A DNA stretch of 64,000 nt from Echinicola salinicaeni. Lineage in GTDB: Bacteria > Bacteroidota > Bacteroidia > Cytophagales > Cyclobacteriaceae. Made by a program: the position numbers and the translations under genes. The notes under the pieces were generated by a model that made no database searches, was not told the origin of the DNA, and worked only from the letters and a program-made list of their open reading frames with translations. The DNA lies in contig NZ_JACODZ010000011.1 of NCBI RefSeq assembly GCF_014280965.1, forward strand, positions 62,001 to 126,000, given 5' to 3'. This document shows, piece by piece, positions 17,485-26,781 of this stretch (within the stretch, counting starts at the first letter, position 1; the number at the start of each line of letters is the position of its first letter).

Positions 17485-18116
17485 AACTGACCTCCCATGA
17501 TTATTTGATTAGCAACATGCTCTTTTACCCGCTGGTCGTGTGTAACGATAATCAAAGCAGCCCCCATATTGTGCGCTTGCTCCTTTAGCATCTTGACTAC
17601 AGTCTCAGCATTTTCATCATCCAAACTTGCGGTAGGTTCATCAGCCAATATAACCTTTGGATTGTTTACCAAAGCCCTCGCTATTGAAACCCTTTGTGCT
17701 TCTCCTTCACTTAAAGCATTCACTTTGGATTGCTTTTTCTTTGAAATACCAAGGTCGTGAAGGATTTTATCAATGCTTGATTGTTTCGCCTTTCCAGAAA
17801 AAAACTGCGCCAAAGCTAAATTTTCCTCCACAGTAAGTGGTGCTAGAATATGTGGTTTCTGAAAAACCATCCCAATATTAGCGCCTCGAAACTTATCCAA
17901 TTTGGCTCCTTTTAATTGATAAATATCAGTTTGGTTTATTTTCACCGTTCCTTGTTGAGGTTTCAATAAGCCTCCAAGAATATTAAGTAAAGTTGTTTTA
18001 CCACTTCCCGATTTCCCTATCACCAATAACTCATCATGTTCCCCCAGCTCAATATCCGGTATGTGAATTTGTTCAGTCTCCTTATAACTAAAGGAAATAT
18101 CTCGAGCTAAAATCAT
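17481..18116 (-). CDS. ABC transporter ATP-binding protein, LolD/MacB type
   Basis: 211 residues, the minimal length for this class. Walker A is GKSGSGKTTLLN (about 34-45), the Q-loop lies in VFQKPHI, the signature reads LSEGEAQRVSIARAL (G to E at the second position) and Walker B is VILADEPTASLD. The H-loop is VTHDQRV. It energises the FtsX-type permease encoded immediately downstream. It starts five bases after the receiver-kinase gene, placing sensors and transporter in one operon. Confidence 0.93.
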   Translation of the reverse strand: MILARDISFSYKETEQIHIPDIELGEHDELLVIGKSGSGKTTLLNILGGLLKPQQGTVKINQTDIYQLKGAKLDKFRGANIGMVFQKPHILAPLTVEENLALAQFFSGKAKQSSIDKILHDLGISKKKQSKVNALSEGEAQRVSIARALVNNPKVILADEPTASLDDENAETVVKMLKEQAHNMGAALIIVTHDQRVKEHVANQIIMGGQL

Positions 18117-18121
18117 ATAAC

Positions 18122-19297
18122 TTATCCAATAGGAATTTTTACATTAAATTTCGATCCCTTACCTGCTTCACTTTCAACCGATATTTCACCTTTTAAAACA
18201 TCCACGCATTTTTTCACTATGGAAAGCCCCAATCCTGAACCTTCTGTAATACCTACATTCTTCGCCCTAAAAAACCTTTCGAATAATTGCGCCTGTTCCT
18301 TCTCGGGAATACCAATACCATCATCAATGATTTCTGCAGACATAATTCCATCCTCAACAGAAACGCTGAAATCTACATTGCCTTTCTCCTTGGAGTACTT
18401 CACGGCATTGGAAAGCAAATTTTCAAAAACCTGATAAAGCAATTCGGTATCTGACTTAACCGTCTTGGGCACATTATTAAATGAAGTCCTGATAGTAACT
18501 TCATTATCATTATTGGCTTTTACCACATCCAATACTTCATTGAAAAATGCTGCTGTAAAAAAACGGGAAGGTTTATAATCAATTTTATTTGCATCAGCTT
18601 TTCCAAAAAACAGCACTGATGTAAGTAAGCTGTTCAAACTTCTTACGGAATTCTCTATTTTCTTGGAATGCTTTACCAGCTTTTGCTTCAACGGATGCTC
18701 CTTCTCTGCATATATTTGTAACAACTGGGCCGAACTTAAAATAGAGGTCAAAGGCGTTTTGAAGCCATGGGATACATTTTGGACAATCCTGGACTTTAGC
18801 TCCCCTATCTCACGCTCCTTTTCAAGTGCCTTTTTAAGTTCCTTATTGGCCTCATTTAAGTCTGCTGTACGCTTCCGGACTTTTTCTTCAAGTTCATTAT
18901 TGAGCTTCTGAAGCTCTTTTTCCTTCTTATCCTTGAAAATAGCCAATTCAATCATCATATTGAGCTCCCGGATATTAAAAGGCTTTATGACATAAGCACT
19001 TGGATTGGTACCAGCAATCTTGTGTAAGGTTTCTTCATCAGAACTTGCAGTGAGGTACACCACCGGAATATCATATTTCTCATTGATAATTTCCGTTGTT
19101 TTGATTCCGTCAAGCTCCCCCCCAAGATTGATATCCATCATCACCAAGCTCACATCGTTTTCTCCAAGTACATCTAAGGCTTCTTCACCGGTGGCAGCTA
19201 TACCGATTATTTCATGGTGGTTCTTTTCCAGCGCCTTTTTTAGTAGAAGTGCTGAAACATTATCATCCTCTACTATTAAAATCTTAAGTGCTAGCAT
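18122..19297 (-). CDS. Receiver domain-histidine kinase fusion
   Basis: 391 residues, soluble. The N-terminal receiver has the acidic pair ED-D at 10-12, phospho-acceptor Asp55 (VMMDINLGGE) and the Lys in VIKPFN. A coiled-coil linker (about 118-165) leads to HisKA with His177 in NVSHGFKTPL and an HATPase with N, G1 and G2 boxes (NLLSNAVKYSKE, DDGIGIPEKE, GSGLGLSIVKK). The residue after the phospho-histidine is Gly where Glu or Asp is usual. The protein is well placed to receive phosphate from the kinase encoded upstream. Confidence 0.9.
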   Translation of the reverse strand: MLALKILIVEDDNVSALLLKKALEKNHHEIIGIAATGEEALDVLGENDVSLVMMDINLGGELDGIKTTEIINEKYDIPVVYLTASSDEETLHKIAGTNPSAYVIKPFNIRELNMMIELAIFKDKKEKELQKLNNELEEKVRKRTADLNEANKELKKALEKEREIGELKSRIVQNVSHGFKTPLTSILSSAQLLQIYAEKEHPLKQKLVKHSKKIENSVRSLNSLLTSVLFFGKADANKIDYKPSRFFTAAFFNEVLDVVKANNDNEVTIRTSFNNVPKTVKSDTELLYQVFENLLSNAVKYSKEKGNVDFSVSVEDGIMSAEIIDDGIGIPEKEQAQLFERFFRAKNVGITEGSGLGLSIVKKCVDVLKGEISVESEAGKGSKFNVKIPIG

Positions 19298-19361
19298 AGA
19301 TTCTCGTTTGTTTCAAAAAGCAATTGAATAGGTCAATTTCCCACAATATTAACAATATAAA

Positions 19362-22300
19362 TTAATTGATTGGCAATTTAACCCTAACTGTGGTACCTTC
19401 TTTCTTGACGCTTTCAATATCAATGGTTCCTCCGAGGATATCAACAAGACTTTTTGTAATGGACAAACCTAAACCTGTGCCCTCAAATTTCCTGTTATAC
19501 CCTCCACTTTCCTGCTCAAAAGGCTTATAAATATTTTTTATAAATTCCTCACTCATTCCTATCCCCATATCTTTTACACACAGGCATAGGTGCTTATTTT
19601 CCCTTTTCACGTTTATTTGAATCAACCCCTCATTGGAATATTTTATGGCATTGCCCACAACATTGTTCACAATCATCTCAAAATAGCGCTTATCCACTTT
19701 TACCACCAAAGGCTTGGTCTCGAACTTTGCTGTGAGCAATAAGTTTTTCTTTATAGCAAGGGTTTTTAGCGGCAATAAAATTTTTGCGAGAAAATCATTT
19801 ATATTGGTTTCCTCATAAACTACCACCATTTTATTTGCCTCAATCTTGGACATATCCAAAATACTATTAATCGTATTCAACAAACGCTCCCCACTTTGCA
19901 TGATGATCTCCAGCTGCTCTACCAAAGCCTGATTATCTGAATTTTGGATGATTATATTTTCCGTACTTCCAAGAATTCCATTTAAAGGGGTCCTGATTTC
20001 ATGGCTCATACTTGAAAGGAAATTAGTTTTTACACGATTGGCCTCTTCAGCCTTTTCTTTTGCCTCTTTTAATCCTTTCTCGTATATCTTTTTGTCAGTA
20101 ACATCCCTAAAAACTATCAATATTACTTCCTGTTCCTCATTCTTAGGATTAACTCTTGTAACAAAGAGCTCAACGGACTTTAATCCATTGTGAAAAGGAA
20201 TATCCACTTCAAAACTTCCACCCTCCCCATCTGTCCGTTTGAGAATACGGACAATTTCCCTCTTATTTTTATAAAAGTACCTTTTGTCTTTAAAAAGCTC
20301 TTTTACATGGAATATATTTTTGGCATCCTCCAATCTTATGCCTGCCATTGAAACAATGGAAGGATTCAAGGCCAATACAGTCCCATCAGTGTGCGTTAAC
20401 ACCAGACCATCCTGAGAACTCTCCCACACATTTCTAAACTGGTCTTCCGCCGTTTTGATCACTAAATTTTTCTCATCAATACTTTTCTTAAGCAATCCCT
20501 GTTCTTTGAATTGGTTTACGATCATATTCAAACCAAAGCCAATCATCAAAAAGAAAAACATCAAAAGACCAATAAACCAGAATTGCAAATAAACAGGCTT
20601 TACTACTGAAAAACTGTCAGAATAAGCTTGCTCAGACTCAAACTGACCACCTAAACTTGCTTTGAGAACCAGCTGATAATCCCCTGGAGGCAAATTATTA
20701 AACTGAATATCGTTGGTTCGCGGATTGATAGATGTTTGCCACTCATCGTGCAAGCCCAAGAGTTTGTAGCTTACCGTGAAATTATCCAATTCTAAAAAAC
20801 TGATTGCACTATAATCTATGGAAACATTATTAAAGGCATAGGGGATTTTGTCAAGGCTAATATCTCCATCAGTTGCCCCCAAAACTTTGATATCCCCTAC
20901 GGAAACCAAAGGGTTGGCCACATAATTTTCATCCTCCTGAGCCATAAATATGGATAGTCCATTTTGCGTGCCGATCATTACCTGACCATCATCCCCTGAT
21001 ATCAATGCCCCTCTGTTAATTTCATTCCCTGAGAGCCCATTTTGAGCATCAAAGAACCTGATATTTTCTCCATTCAGGAGTATCACTCCCTGATCAGTAC
21101 CTACCCATAAATGTCCCCGCTCATCATTCAGTAAGGCATAAACAGGTCGCGTAATTTTCTGCCCCTTTACAGTATAATCTTTTACCTCCCCATCTCTAAG
21201 TACTTTTAAACCTTCAGGGGTACCTAGTATCATTTCTCCCTCAAAATAACTCCAATCATACCCTTTAAACATCAATAGCTTCTCACTTTCAATAACTTGT
21301 AGTTCTTCATAGACGGCGCCCAAAGTCATAAGAACAAATCGCCCCTCCTTGTCCATATTGATTTTGCGCAAACCTAAGGGAGCATTCCCTGTCAGTTCTT
21401 GAAAGAATGCATCGGTAATTTCATGCTTAAAAAGATCAGCACCTTTTGCATAAATATTCGATTTATATACTTTCCAACCTGCAACTATGTACAAATCCTC
21501 ATCATTAATAAAAATATTCGCCACAATCCTGTCTCCTGGACTGCTATAAAAAACCGCTTCCCTTTTTTCAGGATCAAACCTTCCCACACCTCTTCCTGAA
21601 GAAGCTATCCAAACAATCCCTCTATCATCCTTATGAAAGCTTGTCACCCTATTTTTAGGTTCGCCAAGCTCTCCATCCCCTTTAGATTCATATATTAACT
21701 CATTATCCTTCCAATACTGAATGCCATTATTAAACCCATACAAGAACGCATTCTCCCCTAATTTCTCAATAGCAGAGACCTCTTGTTCCATAAAACCATC
21801 CAACAAACCAAAATTTTGAAACCTCAGGTTGGGAAGATTAACGATTCCTCTAAGTGTTCCTATCCAAATGATATTTTCCCGATCTACCAAAGCCGTATTG
21901 ATATAATAAGCCTTCAATGCATCAAAAGAGGTGATTTCTAAAATGCCGTCATTTTTGGGATTATACTTGAATAGCTGTGAGGAATAGAAAAAATATACTT
22001 GGCCATTTTTCACCTGTAAACCAAAGCGTTTTTGAGGCGCATAATTAAATTTCGAAAAACCTTGATATATGATTTCTTGTGGTTCAAACGGACTATCACC
22101 CCTAGCCAAAAAATCCTTGCCCAAAAAATAATATTGGCCCTCATCCTTATTATAGGCCATTTGACTTATGGCACTAGGCAGCATTTCATAATTGAGCTGA
22201 ATAAGGGAAAGGTCTCCATTTATAAAAGAATAGGCGGCATGTTTAAAATATAAAATAAACCGTCCCTCTTCATATTGATAGACTGACATCAACTCCCCTC

Positions 22301-22805
22301 TTGTTTCAGTTTCAAAAAAATAATATTCCCAGTCATCATCTGAGACATAAGTTACCCCTAGCAAATCCTCCTTATAAATAAAAAGTTGTTTATCTGCCTT
22401 GGCCCCTAATATTGTTAATTTTATATAATTGGCCCTGCTACCATTTCGAACTTCCGCGGGTAAGTCGTAATTATGCCATTCCTGCTGCTCGAAATAAAAC
22501 ACTTTTGGGATCCCTGCACGATTATAAACCCAAACAAGCCCATCTTCATCTACCTTCACACCTAAATCATTGCCAAGACTTTCTTTCACCTCTTCTGGCA
22601 ACGAATAGGTATTTATCCCATCCGAATAAAAAACACCCCTATTGGTAGCAAACCATATCCTTCCTTCAAAATCCTGAGCAACCTCATATATATTTTCTGT
22701 GGGTAATTTCAGGTTCTTTATTTGCTTGTTAACCTGAAAGGATTGTGAAAATGCCATACCACAAACCAATGACATCAGCAGAATTAGGATCTTATTTTTC
22801 ATCAT
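19362..22805 (-). CDS. Two-component propeller sensor histidine kinase with PAS domain
   Basis: About 1147 residues. A TTG start at 22811 is possible, but two ATGs (22805, 22802) give a cleaner signal peptide (KILILLMSLVCGMAFSQ). The periplasmic sensor has repeated propeller blades (GRIWFATNRGV, NIIWIGTLRGI, GIVWIASSGRGV, GHLWVGTDQGV), then a Y_Y_Y domain (YKLLGLHDEWQTS...LPPGDYQL). One membrane helix follows, then PAS, HisKA (SSMSHEIRTPLNGIL) and HATPase. Unlike hybrid two-component systems of Bacteroidetes it lacks its own receiver and AraC domains. The next gene supplies a receiver. Confidence 0.92.
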   Translation of the reverse strand: MMKNKILILLMSLVCGMAFSQSFQVNKQIKNLKLPTENIYEVAQDFEGRIWFATNRGVFYSDGINTYSLPEEVKESLGNDLGVKVDEDGLVWVYNRAGIPKVFYFEQQEWHNYDLPAEVRNGSRANYIKLTILGAKADKQLFIYKEDLLGVTYVSDDDWEYYFFETETRGELMSVYQYEEGRFILYFKHAAYSFINGDLSLIQLNYEMLPSAISQMAYNKDEGQYYFLGKDFLARGDSPFEPQEIIYQGFSKFNYAPQKRFGLQVKNGQVYFFYSSQLFKYNPKNDGILEITSFDALKAYYINTALVDRENIIWIGTLRGIVNLPNLRFQNFGLLDGFMEQEVSAIEKLGENAFLYGFNNGIQYWKDNELIYESKGDGELGEPKNRVTSFHKDDRGIVWIASSGRGVGRFDPEKREAVFYSSPGDRIVANIFINDEDLYIVAGWKVYKSNIYAKGADLFKHEITDAFFQELTGNAPLGLRKINMDKEGRFVLMTLGAVYEELQVIESEKLLMFKGYDWSYFEGEMILGTPEGLKVLRDGEVKDYTVKGQKITRPVYALLNDERGHLWVGTDQGVILLNGENIRFFDAQNGLSGNEINRGALISGDDGQVMIGTQNGLSIFMAQEDENYVANPLVSVGDIKVLGATDGDISLDKIPYAFNNVSIDYSAISFLELDNFTVSYKLLGLHDEWQTSINPRTNDIQFNNLPPGDYQLVLKASLGGQFESEQAYSDSFSVVKPVYLQFWFIGLLMFFFLMIGFGLNMIVNQFKEQGLLKKSIDEKNLVIKTAEDQFRNVWESSQDGLVLTHTDGTVLALNPSIVSMAGIRLEDAKNIFHVKELFKDKRYFYKNKREIVRILKRTDGEGGSFEVDIPFHNGLKSVELFVTRVNPKNEEQEVILIVFRDVTDKKIYEKGLKEAKEKAEEANRVKTNFLSSMSHEIRTPLNGILGSTENIIIQNSDNQALVEQLEIIMQSGERLLNTINSILDMSKIEANKMVVVYEETNINDFLAKILLPLKTLAIKKNLLLTAKFETKPLVVKVDKRYFEMIVNNVVGNAIKYSNEGLIQINVKRENKHLCLCVKDMGIGMSEEFIKNIYKPFEQESGGYNRKFEGTGLGLSITKSLVDILGGTIDIESVKKEGTTVRVKLPIN

Positions 22806-22874
22806 AGCCAATAACTAAATTAGAAAAAGAATTCATTCGATTGAATTAAATTTAACATTGTTTCCTCATTTCTT

Positions 22875-22904
22875 TTTGTACTAGGCCTTAATCTTATATT
22901 TTTG
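22875..22904 (+). promoter_or_regulatory. sucD: Promoter for sucD
   Basis: TTTG at 22875-22878, an 18-base spacer, then TATTTTTG at 22897-22904: a full match to the Bacteroidetes -33/-7 pattern. The ATG lies 27 bases further on. Confidence 0.65.
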
Positions 22905-22930
22905 TATTCGAACTTTAAAAATAGCATCAC

Positions 22931-23812
22931 ATGAGTGTTTTAGTAAATAAAGATTCTAAAGTAATCGTGCAAGGTTTTACTGGATCGGAAGGTTCATTCC
23001 ATGCACAACAAATGATAGAGTATGGCACTAACCTAGTAGGCGGTGTCACCCCAGGCAAAGGCGGAAACACACACTTAGGTAAACCAGTATTCAATTCAGT
23101 AGCTGAGGCCGTAGAAAAGACTGGTGCAGATACATCCATTATTTTTGTCCCACCTGCTTTTGCTGCAGACGCTATCATGGAAGCAGCTGATGCTGGTATT
23201 AAAGTAATCATTGCCATTACTGAGGGGATACCTGTTAAAGATATGATGGTTGCTAAACCATATATCAAGGAAAGAGGAGCAACTTTGATTGGTCCTAACT
23301 GTCCAGGTGTGATCACTCCAGGAGAAGCAAAGGTAGGCATCATGCCTGGTTTTGTTTTCAAACAAGGCCGTATCGGCATCGTATCAAAATCAGGAACCCT
23401 TACCTATGAGGCTGCAGATCAAATCGCCAAGGCAGGTTTAGGTGTCTCTACAGCTATTGGTATCGGTGGTGATCCTATCATTGGGACTTCTACTAAAGAT
23501 GCTGTAAAATTATTAATGGAAGATTCTGAAACAGACGCTATCGTAATGATCGGAGAAATCGGAGGGAACTATGAAGCTGAAGCAGCGAAATGGATCAAGG
23601 CTGATGGAAATAAAAAACCAGTTGTAGGATTTATCGCTGGCCAAACAGCACCTCCAGGTAGAAGAATGGGACATGCCGGTGCAATTATCGGTGGTGCCGA
23701 TGATACTGCTGCTGCCAAAATGAGAATCATGAGAGAAAACGGTATTAATGTAGCCGAATCTCCTGCTGAAATTGGCGAAGTAATGGCCAAAGCATTAAAT
23801 GTAAAGGCATAA
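22931..23812 (+). CDS. sucD: Succinate--CoA ligase (ADP/GDP-forming), alpha subunit
   Basis: The TCA-cycle enzyme making succinate and NTP from succinyl-CoA. The 293-residue subunit binds CoA ([20 protein letters not shown]). It carries the active-site phospho-histidine near residue 248 ([10 protein letters not shown]) and the ligase motif [16 protein letters not shown]. Length is normal. The beta subunit gene sucC is not adjacent, which is usual in Bacteroidetes. Its substrate succinyl-CoA is also the substrate or product of the mutase encoded earlier in the window. A long hairpin terminator follows. Confidence 0.97.
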   Translation: MSVLVNKDSKVIVQGFTGSEGSFHAQQMIEYGTNLVGGVTPGKGGNTHLGKPVFNSVAEAVEKTGADTSIIFVPPAFAADAIMEAADAGIKVIIAITEGIPVKDMMVAKPYIKERGATLIGPNCPGVITPGEAKVGIMPGFVFKQGRIGIVSKSGTLTYEAADQIAKAGLGVSTAIGIGGDPIIGTSTKDAVKLLMEDSETDAIVMIGEIGGNYEAEAAKWIKADGNKKPVVGFIAGQTAPPGRRMGHAGAIIGGADDTAAAKMRIMRENGINVAESPAEIGEVMAKALNVKA

Positions 23813-23824
23813 CACATAATAACA

Positions 23825-23874
23825 ATAATTAAAAAAGGCGCTAAAGTTTAAAACTTTGCGCCTTTTTTAATTAT
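23825..23874. terminator. Long bidirectional terminator after sucD
   Basis: ATAATTAAAAAAGGCGC (23825-23841) pairs with GCGCCTTTTTTAATTAT (23858-23874), with an inner AAAGTT/AACTTT stem. It serves sucD and the convergent oxygenase gene. Confidence 0.85.
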
Positions 23875-24488
23875 CAATACTCAATATCTCTAATCCAACC
23901 TGTAATACTAATCCTAGTCTTATTTGTGGTCAAAACTTCATGAGGGATCTCTCCACTCATAAAAACCACCAACTTACCTCCTTCTGGATAAACATCCATA
24001 ATTTCTTCATTTCCACCCTCACTCGGAAGGTACATTCTCAAAGCCCCACCATCTTCATTAGACCATGAATCATTCAAATATAATATTACTGTAACAACCC
24101 TATATTTTACATTTTGAAACTGATCCAAATGCCTTAGATAAAAAGAACCTGGAGGGTACATTGAAAAATGAGCCTCAAATGAACGAAGTCCTAAAAAGCA
24201 CCTTTGGTTAATCTCCCGTCGCAATGTTTCTATCTTATCCCAATAAACCTCTTGTAATTTGGTTAAGTTTAATGGGTCCAACCAAAAGACTTTATCACTC
24301 CTAATTTCAGGCTGAATCCTAAAAGCATCTCCCTTACCTATTCCTGCATGCCTAAACTGGCCATGCAACAAAATTTCCTGCTGTTCATGCAACAATTCTT
24401 TTCTGAATTCGTCAGAAATAAAATCTTCAGCTATATACCAGCCTTTATCATAAAGACCATTTACAATGGTCTCAAACAGGTTTTCCAT
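23874..24488 (-). CDS. 2-oxoglutarate/Fe(II)-dependent oxygenase
   Basis: 204 residues from the ATG reading MENLFETIVN. A longer frame to 24563 would cross the probable promoter at 24508-24515 and is rejected. The iron triad is His120, Asp122 (YLRHLDQF) and His183 (EIPHEVL), with the 2-oxoglutarate arginine at 192 (KTRISITGW). The strand pattern between them (VTVILYLNDSWSNEDGGALR) is that of prolyl-4-hydroxylase-like (P4Hc) enzymes. The substrate is unknown. It stands alone on the minus strand. Confidence 0.88.
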   Translation of the reverse strand: MENLFETIVNGLYDKGWYIAEDFISDEFRKELLHEQQEILLHGQFRHAGIGKGDAFRIQPEIRSDKVFWLDPLNLTKLQEVYWDKIETLRREINQRCFLGLRSFEAHFSMYPPGSFYLRHLDQFQNVKYRVVTVILYLNDSWSNEDGGALRMYLPSEGGNEEIMDVYPEGGKLVVFMSGEIPHEVLTTNKTRISITGWIRDIEY

Positions 24489-24507
24489 ACTTGATGTTTT
24501 TTGCCAG

Positions 24508-24515
24508 CAAAAATA
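24508..24515 (-). promoter_or_regulatory. -7 element (TATTTTTG) for the 2OG oxygenase gene
   Basis: An exact TAnnTTTG match 19 bases before the chosen ATG. It decides the start at 24488 over the longer frame. Confidence 0.45.
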
Positions 24516-24604
24516 CATCAATAATTTTCCAGAAATGCATAATTTTGTACTGAAATAATTCATAAATAATTACTCAAATAAAACATTCATCAAGAGTAGC
24601 TAAA

Positions 24605-25372
24605 ATGTCCCTAAAAACAGACGATATAAAAAGACTTGAAATAGATTTTAATTCAGGAGTAGTTCCCCCACCCTTCAGCCACGTATTTAAAATAAAGCTT
24701 GGCTTTGAAAAAGACTTTATTAATACCCAATTCAATATCCTTTATACGGACCGTGAAGAACTTTCGGAAGAGGAAATCATTGCCGAAGGATTTAACATAG
24801 ATGATGATTTTGATTTCATTGGTGAAGTAGCCCCCATTTGGGAACAACCATTCAAAGAATTATACGCCAACAGCAAATGGTCTAATAAAAAAGACCTAGA
24901 TGACAACGGCGGTATCAAAATATTTGCAAAAGATATCCATGGCAAAATAGCCCGAAGCATTCCTTCTAACCAAGATGAATGGCATATGCTTTCACAGGAA
25001 TATATTCAGGCCATTTTTGAAATCACGAAAAAAGAAGCCCCCCTAACTATCCGATATAGAAAGGTCACCAAAGAAAACACCCTCGATTACACACTTACCG
25101 TTAAATTTTCAGTAAGAAAAGTAATCGTTGAAATAAATAATGAATTAAAGGAAATGGATTGGGAAGAAAGCAGAGAATTGCTCTCCAACATATATCTTCC
25201 AGACTATGATTATGAAATAGCCTCAGAGTCAACCCCTAAGAAAAGAGGCGAATATATAGATTGTGGAGATGGACTTTGGCACAAATTTGGCAAAGGTGTA
25301 AGTAACCTTGACGATTCATTTGATGCAATATCATTGATCCAAAAAGGCTTTGAAAATTTAAACCAACTTTAA
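24605..25372 (+). CDS. Hypothetical protein, acidic, cytoplasmic
   Basis: 255 residues with no signal peptide or membrane segment and no family I recognise. It is rich in Asp/Glu with alternating strand-like stretches (FSHVFKIKLGFEKDF, LDYTLTVKFSVRKVIVEIN). A tail, YIDCGDGLWHKFGKGVSNLD, looks conserved-like but has no catalytic pattern. It sits 7 bases before an OmpA lipoprotein gene and is probably co-transcribed. The real start is supported by an A-rich stretch before the ATG. Confidence 0.65.
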   Translation: MSLKTDDIKRLEIDFNSGVVPPPFSHVFKIKLGFEKDFINTQFNILYTDREELSEEEIIAEGFNIDDDFDFIGEVAPIWEQPFKELYANSKWSNKKDLDDNGGIKIFAKDIHGKIARSIPSNQDEWHMLSQEYIQAIFEITKKEAPLTIRYRKVTKENTLDYTLTVKFSVRKVIVEINNELKEMDWEESRELLSNIYLPDYDYEIASESTPKKRGEYIDCGDGLWHKFGKGVSNLDDSFDAISLIQKGFENLNQL

Positions 25373-25379
25373 TATTATT

Positions 25380-26051
25380 ATGAAAACTTTTAAATCATTA
25401 CTAGGCATTATTTTGAGTTCTGCCATACTATTCAGTTGTGCAGATTGGAGCAATACTGGTAAAGGGGCTGCCATTGGTGGTGGCGCAGGTGGAGCTCTTG
25501 GTGGACTAATTGGTTCGAAAAAAGGCAATACCGCAGCAGGAGCTGTAATCGGCGCTGCTGTAGGTGGAGCAGCAGGGGCAGCTATTGGCAAATATATGGA
25601 CAAGCAAGCCGAGGAAATGGAAGCAATTGAGGATGCTGAAGTGGAAAGAGTAGGAGAAGGAATACAAGTGACATTTGATTCTGGAATCCTATTTGGATTT
25701 GACTCCTACCAGCTAACTCCTAGCGCACAAGAAAATGTTATGAAACTGGCTAAAATCTTAAATGACTATCCCGATACCAATATCATGATTAATGGCCATA
25801 CCGACAGTAAGGGCAGTGATCAGTATAATCAAGAACTTTCTGAAAAAAGAGCAAATTCTGTCGCTAATTATCTAAAAATGCAGGGTATCACTAACTTCAG
25901 ATTAACCACAGTAGGTCACGGTGAAACTATGCCAGTAGCAACCAATGATACTGATTCAGGTAGAGCACAAAACAGAAGAGTAGAAGTGGCCATTACAGCC
26001 ACGGATGAATTGGTTGAAAAGGCTGAAAATGGACAGCTCGATCAAATTTAA
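25380..26051 (+). CDS. OmpA-family lipoprotein with glycine zipper (YiaD-like)
   Basis: 223 residues. The lipobox is ILFSC (about Cys20). A glycine zipper at about 25-75 (GAAIGGGAGGALGGLIGSKK, AVIGAAVGGAAGAAIG) probably inserts in or along the outer membrane. The C-terminal OmpA domain (about 95-215) binds peptidoglycan, with NGHTDSKG and LSEKRANSVANYL and the arginine in GRAQNRRVEV. It tethers the outer membrane to the wall. The unknown gene just upstream shares the transcript. Confidence 0.92.
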   Translation: MKTFKSLLGIILSSAILFSCADWSNTGKGAAIGGGAGGALGGLIGSKKGNTAAGAVIGAAVGGAAGAAIGKYMDKQAEEMEAIEDAEVERVGEGIQVTFDSGILFGFDSYQLTPSAQENVMKLAKILNDYPDTNIMINGHTDSKGSDQYNQELSEKRANSVANYLKMQGITNFRLTTVGHGETMPVATNDTDSGRAQNRRVEVAITATDELVEKAENGQLDQI

Positions 26052-26086
26052 TCTCTCCAAAAGCAATTTATTATTCTAAAATAAAT

Positions 26087-26116
26087 AAGGCGGCTAATGT
26101 TAGCCGCCTTTCTTTT
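26087..26116. terminator. Bidirectional terminator after the OmpA-family gene
   Basis: AAGGCGGCTAA (26087-26097) and TTAGCCGCCTT (26100-26110) form an 11-bp inverted repeat followed by a T-rich run, between convergent genes. Confidence 0.8.
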
Positions 26117-26781
26117 TATCGTCCTACCCTAGATTGCATCTCAGGAATAATACCTTCATATTTTCTTAGGATCCTATCCCACTCCCTGAATACTTCATCA
26201 GTTTTTACTGAGGCGCCATTTGCGTTGGTATATTCACTTACCAATTTGACCTTATATTCCAAAGGACTGGTATTACCCAATTTTACAATACATCTCGACC
26301 TAACCATAGAACCATTGAAATTCTGAGCTACCCAAGCAGTCCGTAAATACCCTGTTTCCCTATCCGTGGTTTCAATTACATCAAAATAGGAAGTAATTAT
26401 TCTTGACAACAACTTCCATGTTTCCAGCTCATCGCCACCTGGTTTTAGACTGATATCCACATTAGCAATGTCAGAGCTAGAAGATGCGGTATAAGCCTCA
26501 TCTACTGACATCCTAATATATTCACTCTTTTCCGGTTTAGGTTGGTTCTTTTGATCACAAAAGGATCTTTCCTCGATTACAAACCCCACCTTTTCAACCC
26601 TTACATTTACACAAGTTCCTTTCTCGATTTTCAATTCAATACTTCCTGCTCCTGCAAGTTGCCCATCTATATAAATATTGGCATCTTGCTCGGAAGCCGA
26701 AATTTTAACTTTCTTGTCAAAGGCATGAGAGGTAGCCATTGACAATACAAACAATGAAAGAATGGTAAATAATTTTTTCAT
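26116..26781 (-). CDS. Secreted protein with PEGA-like N-terminal domain
   Basis: 221 residues with a signal peptide (LSLFVLSMATSHA/FDKK). Residues about 25-70 resemble a PEGA repeat (ANIYIDGQLAGAGSIELKIE, VEKVGFVIEERSF), a surface beta-sandwich. The rest (about 110-220) is unassigned but contains a strand-rich region with several aromatic residues (GYLRTAWVAQNF). Function unknown. It is a single gene convergent to the OmpA gene. Confidence 0.65.
   Translation of the reverse strand: MKKLFTILSLFVLSMATSHAFDKKVKISASEQDANIYIDGQLAGAGSIELKIEKGTCVNVRVEKVGFVIEERSFCDQKNQPKPEKSEYIRMSVDEAYTASSSSDIANVDISLKPGGDELETWKLLSRIITSYFDVIETTDRETGYLRTAWVAQNFNGSMVRSRCIVKLGNTSPLEYKVKLVSEYTNANGASVKTDEVFREWDRILRKYEGIIPEMQSRVGR

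Noticed and set aside
22927-23379. 150-codon open frame antisense to sucD
   Set aside because: A shadow of the sucD coding frame, Pro/Ala/Ser-rich low complexity; sucD is complete and certain.
24489-24563. Longer oxygenase from an upstream ATG
   Set aside because: The added segment crosses the -7 element at 24508-24515 and adds non-conserved residues before the domain.
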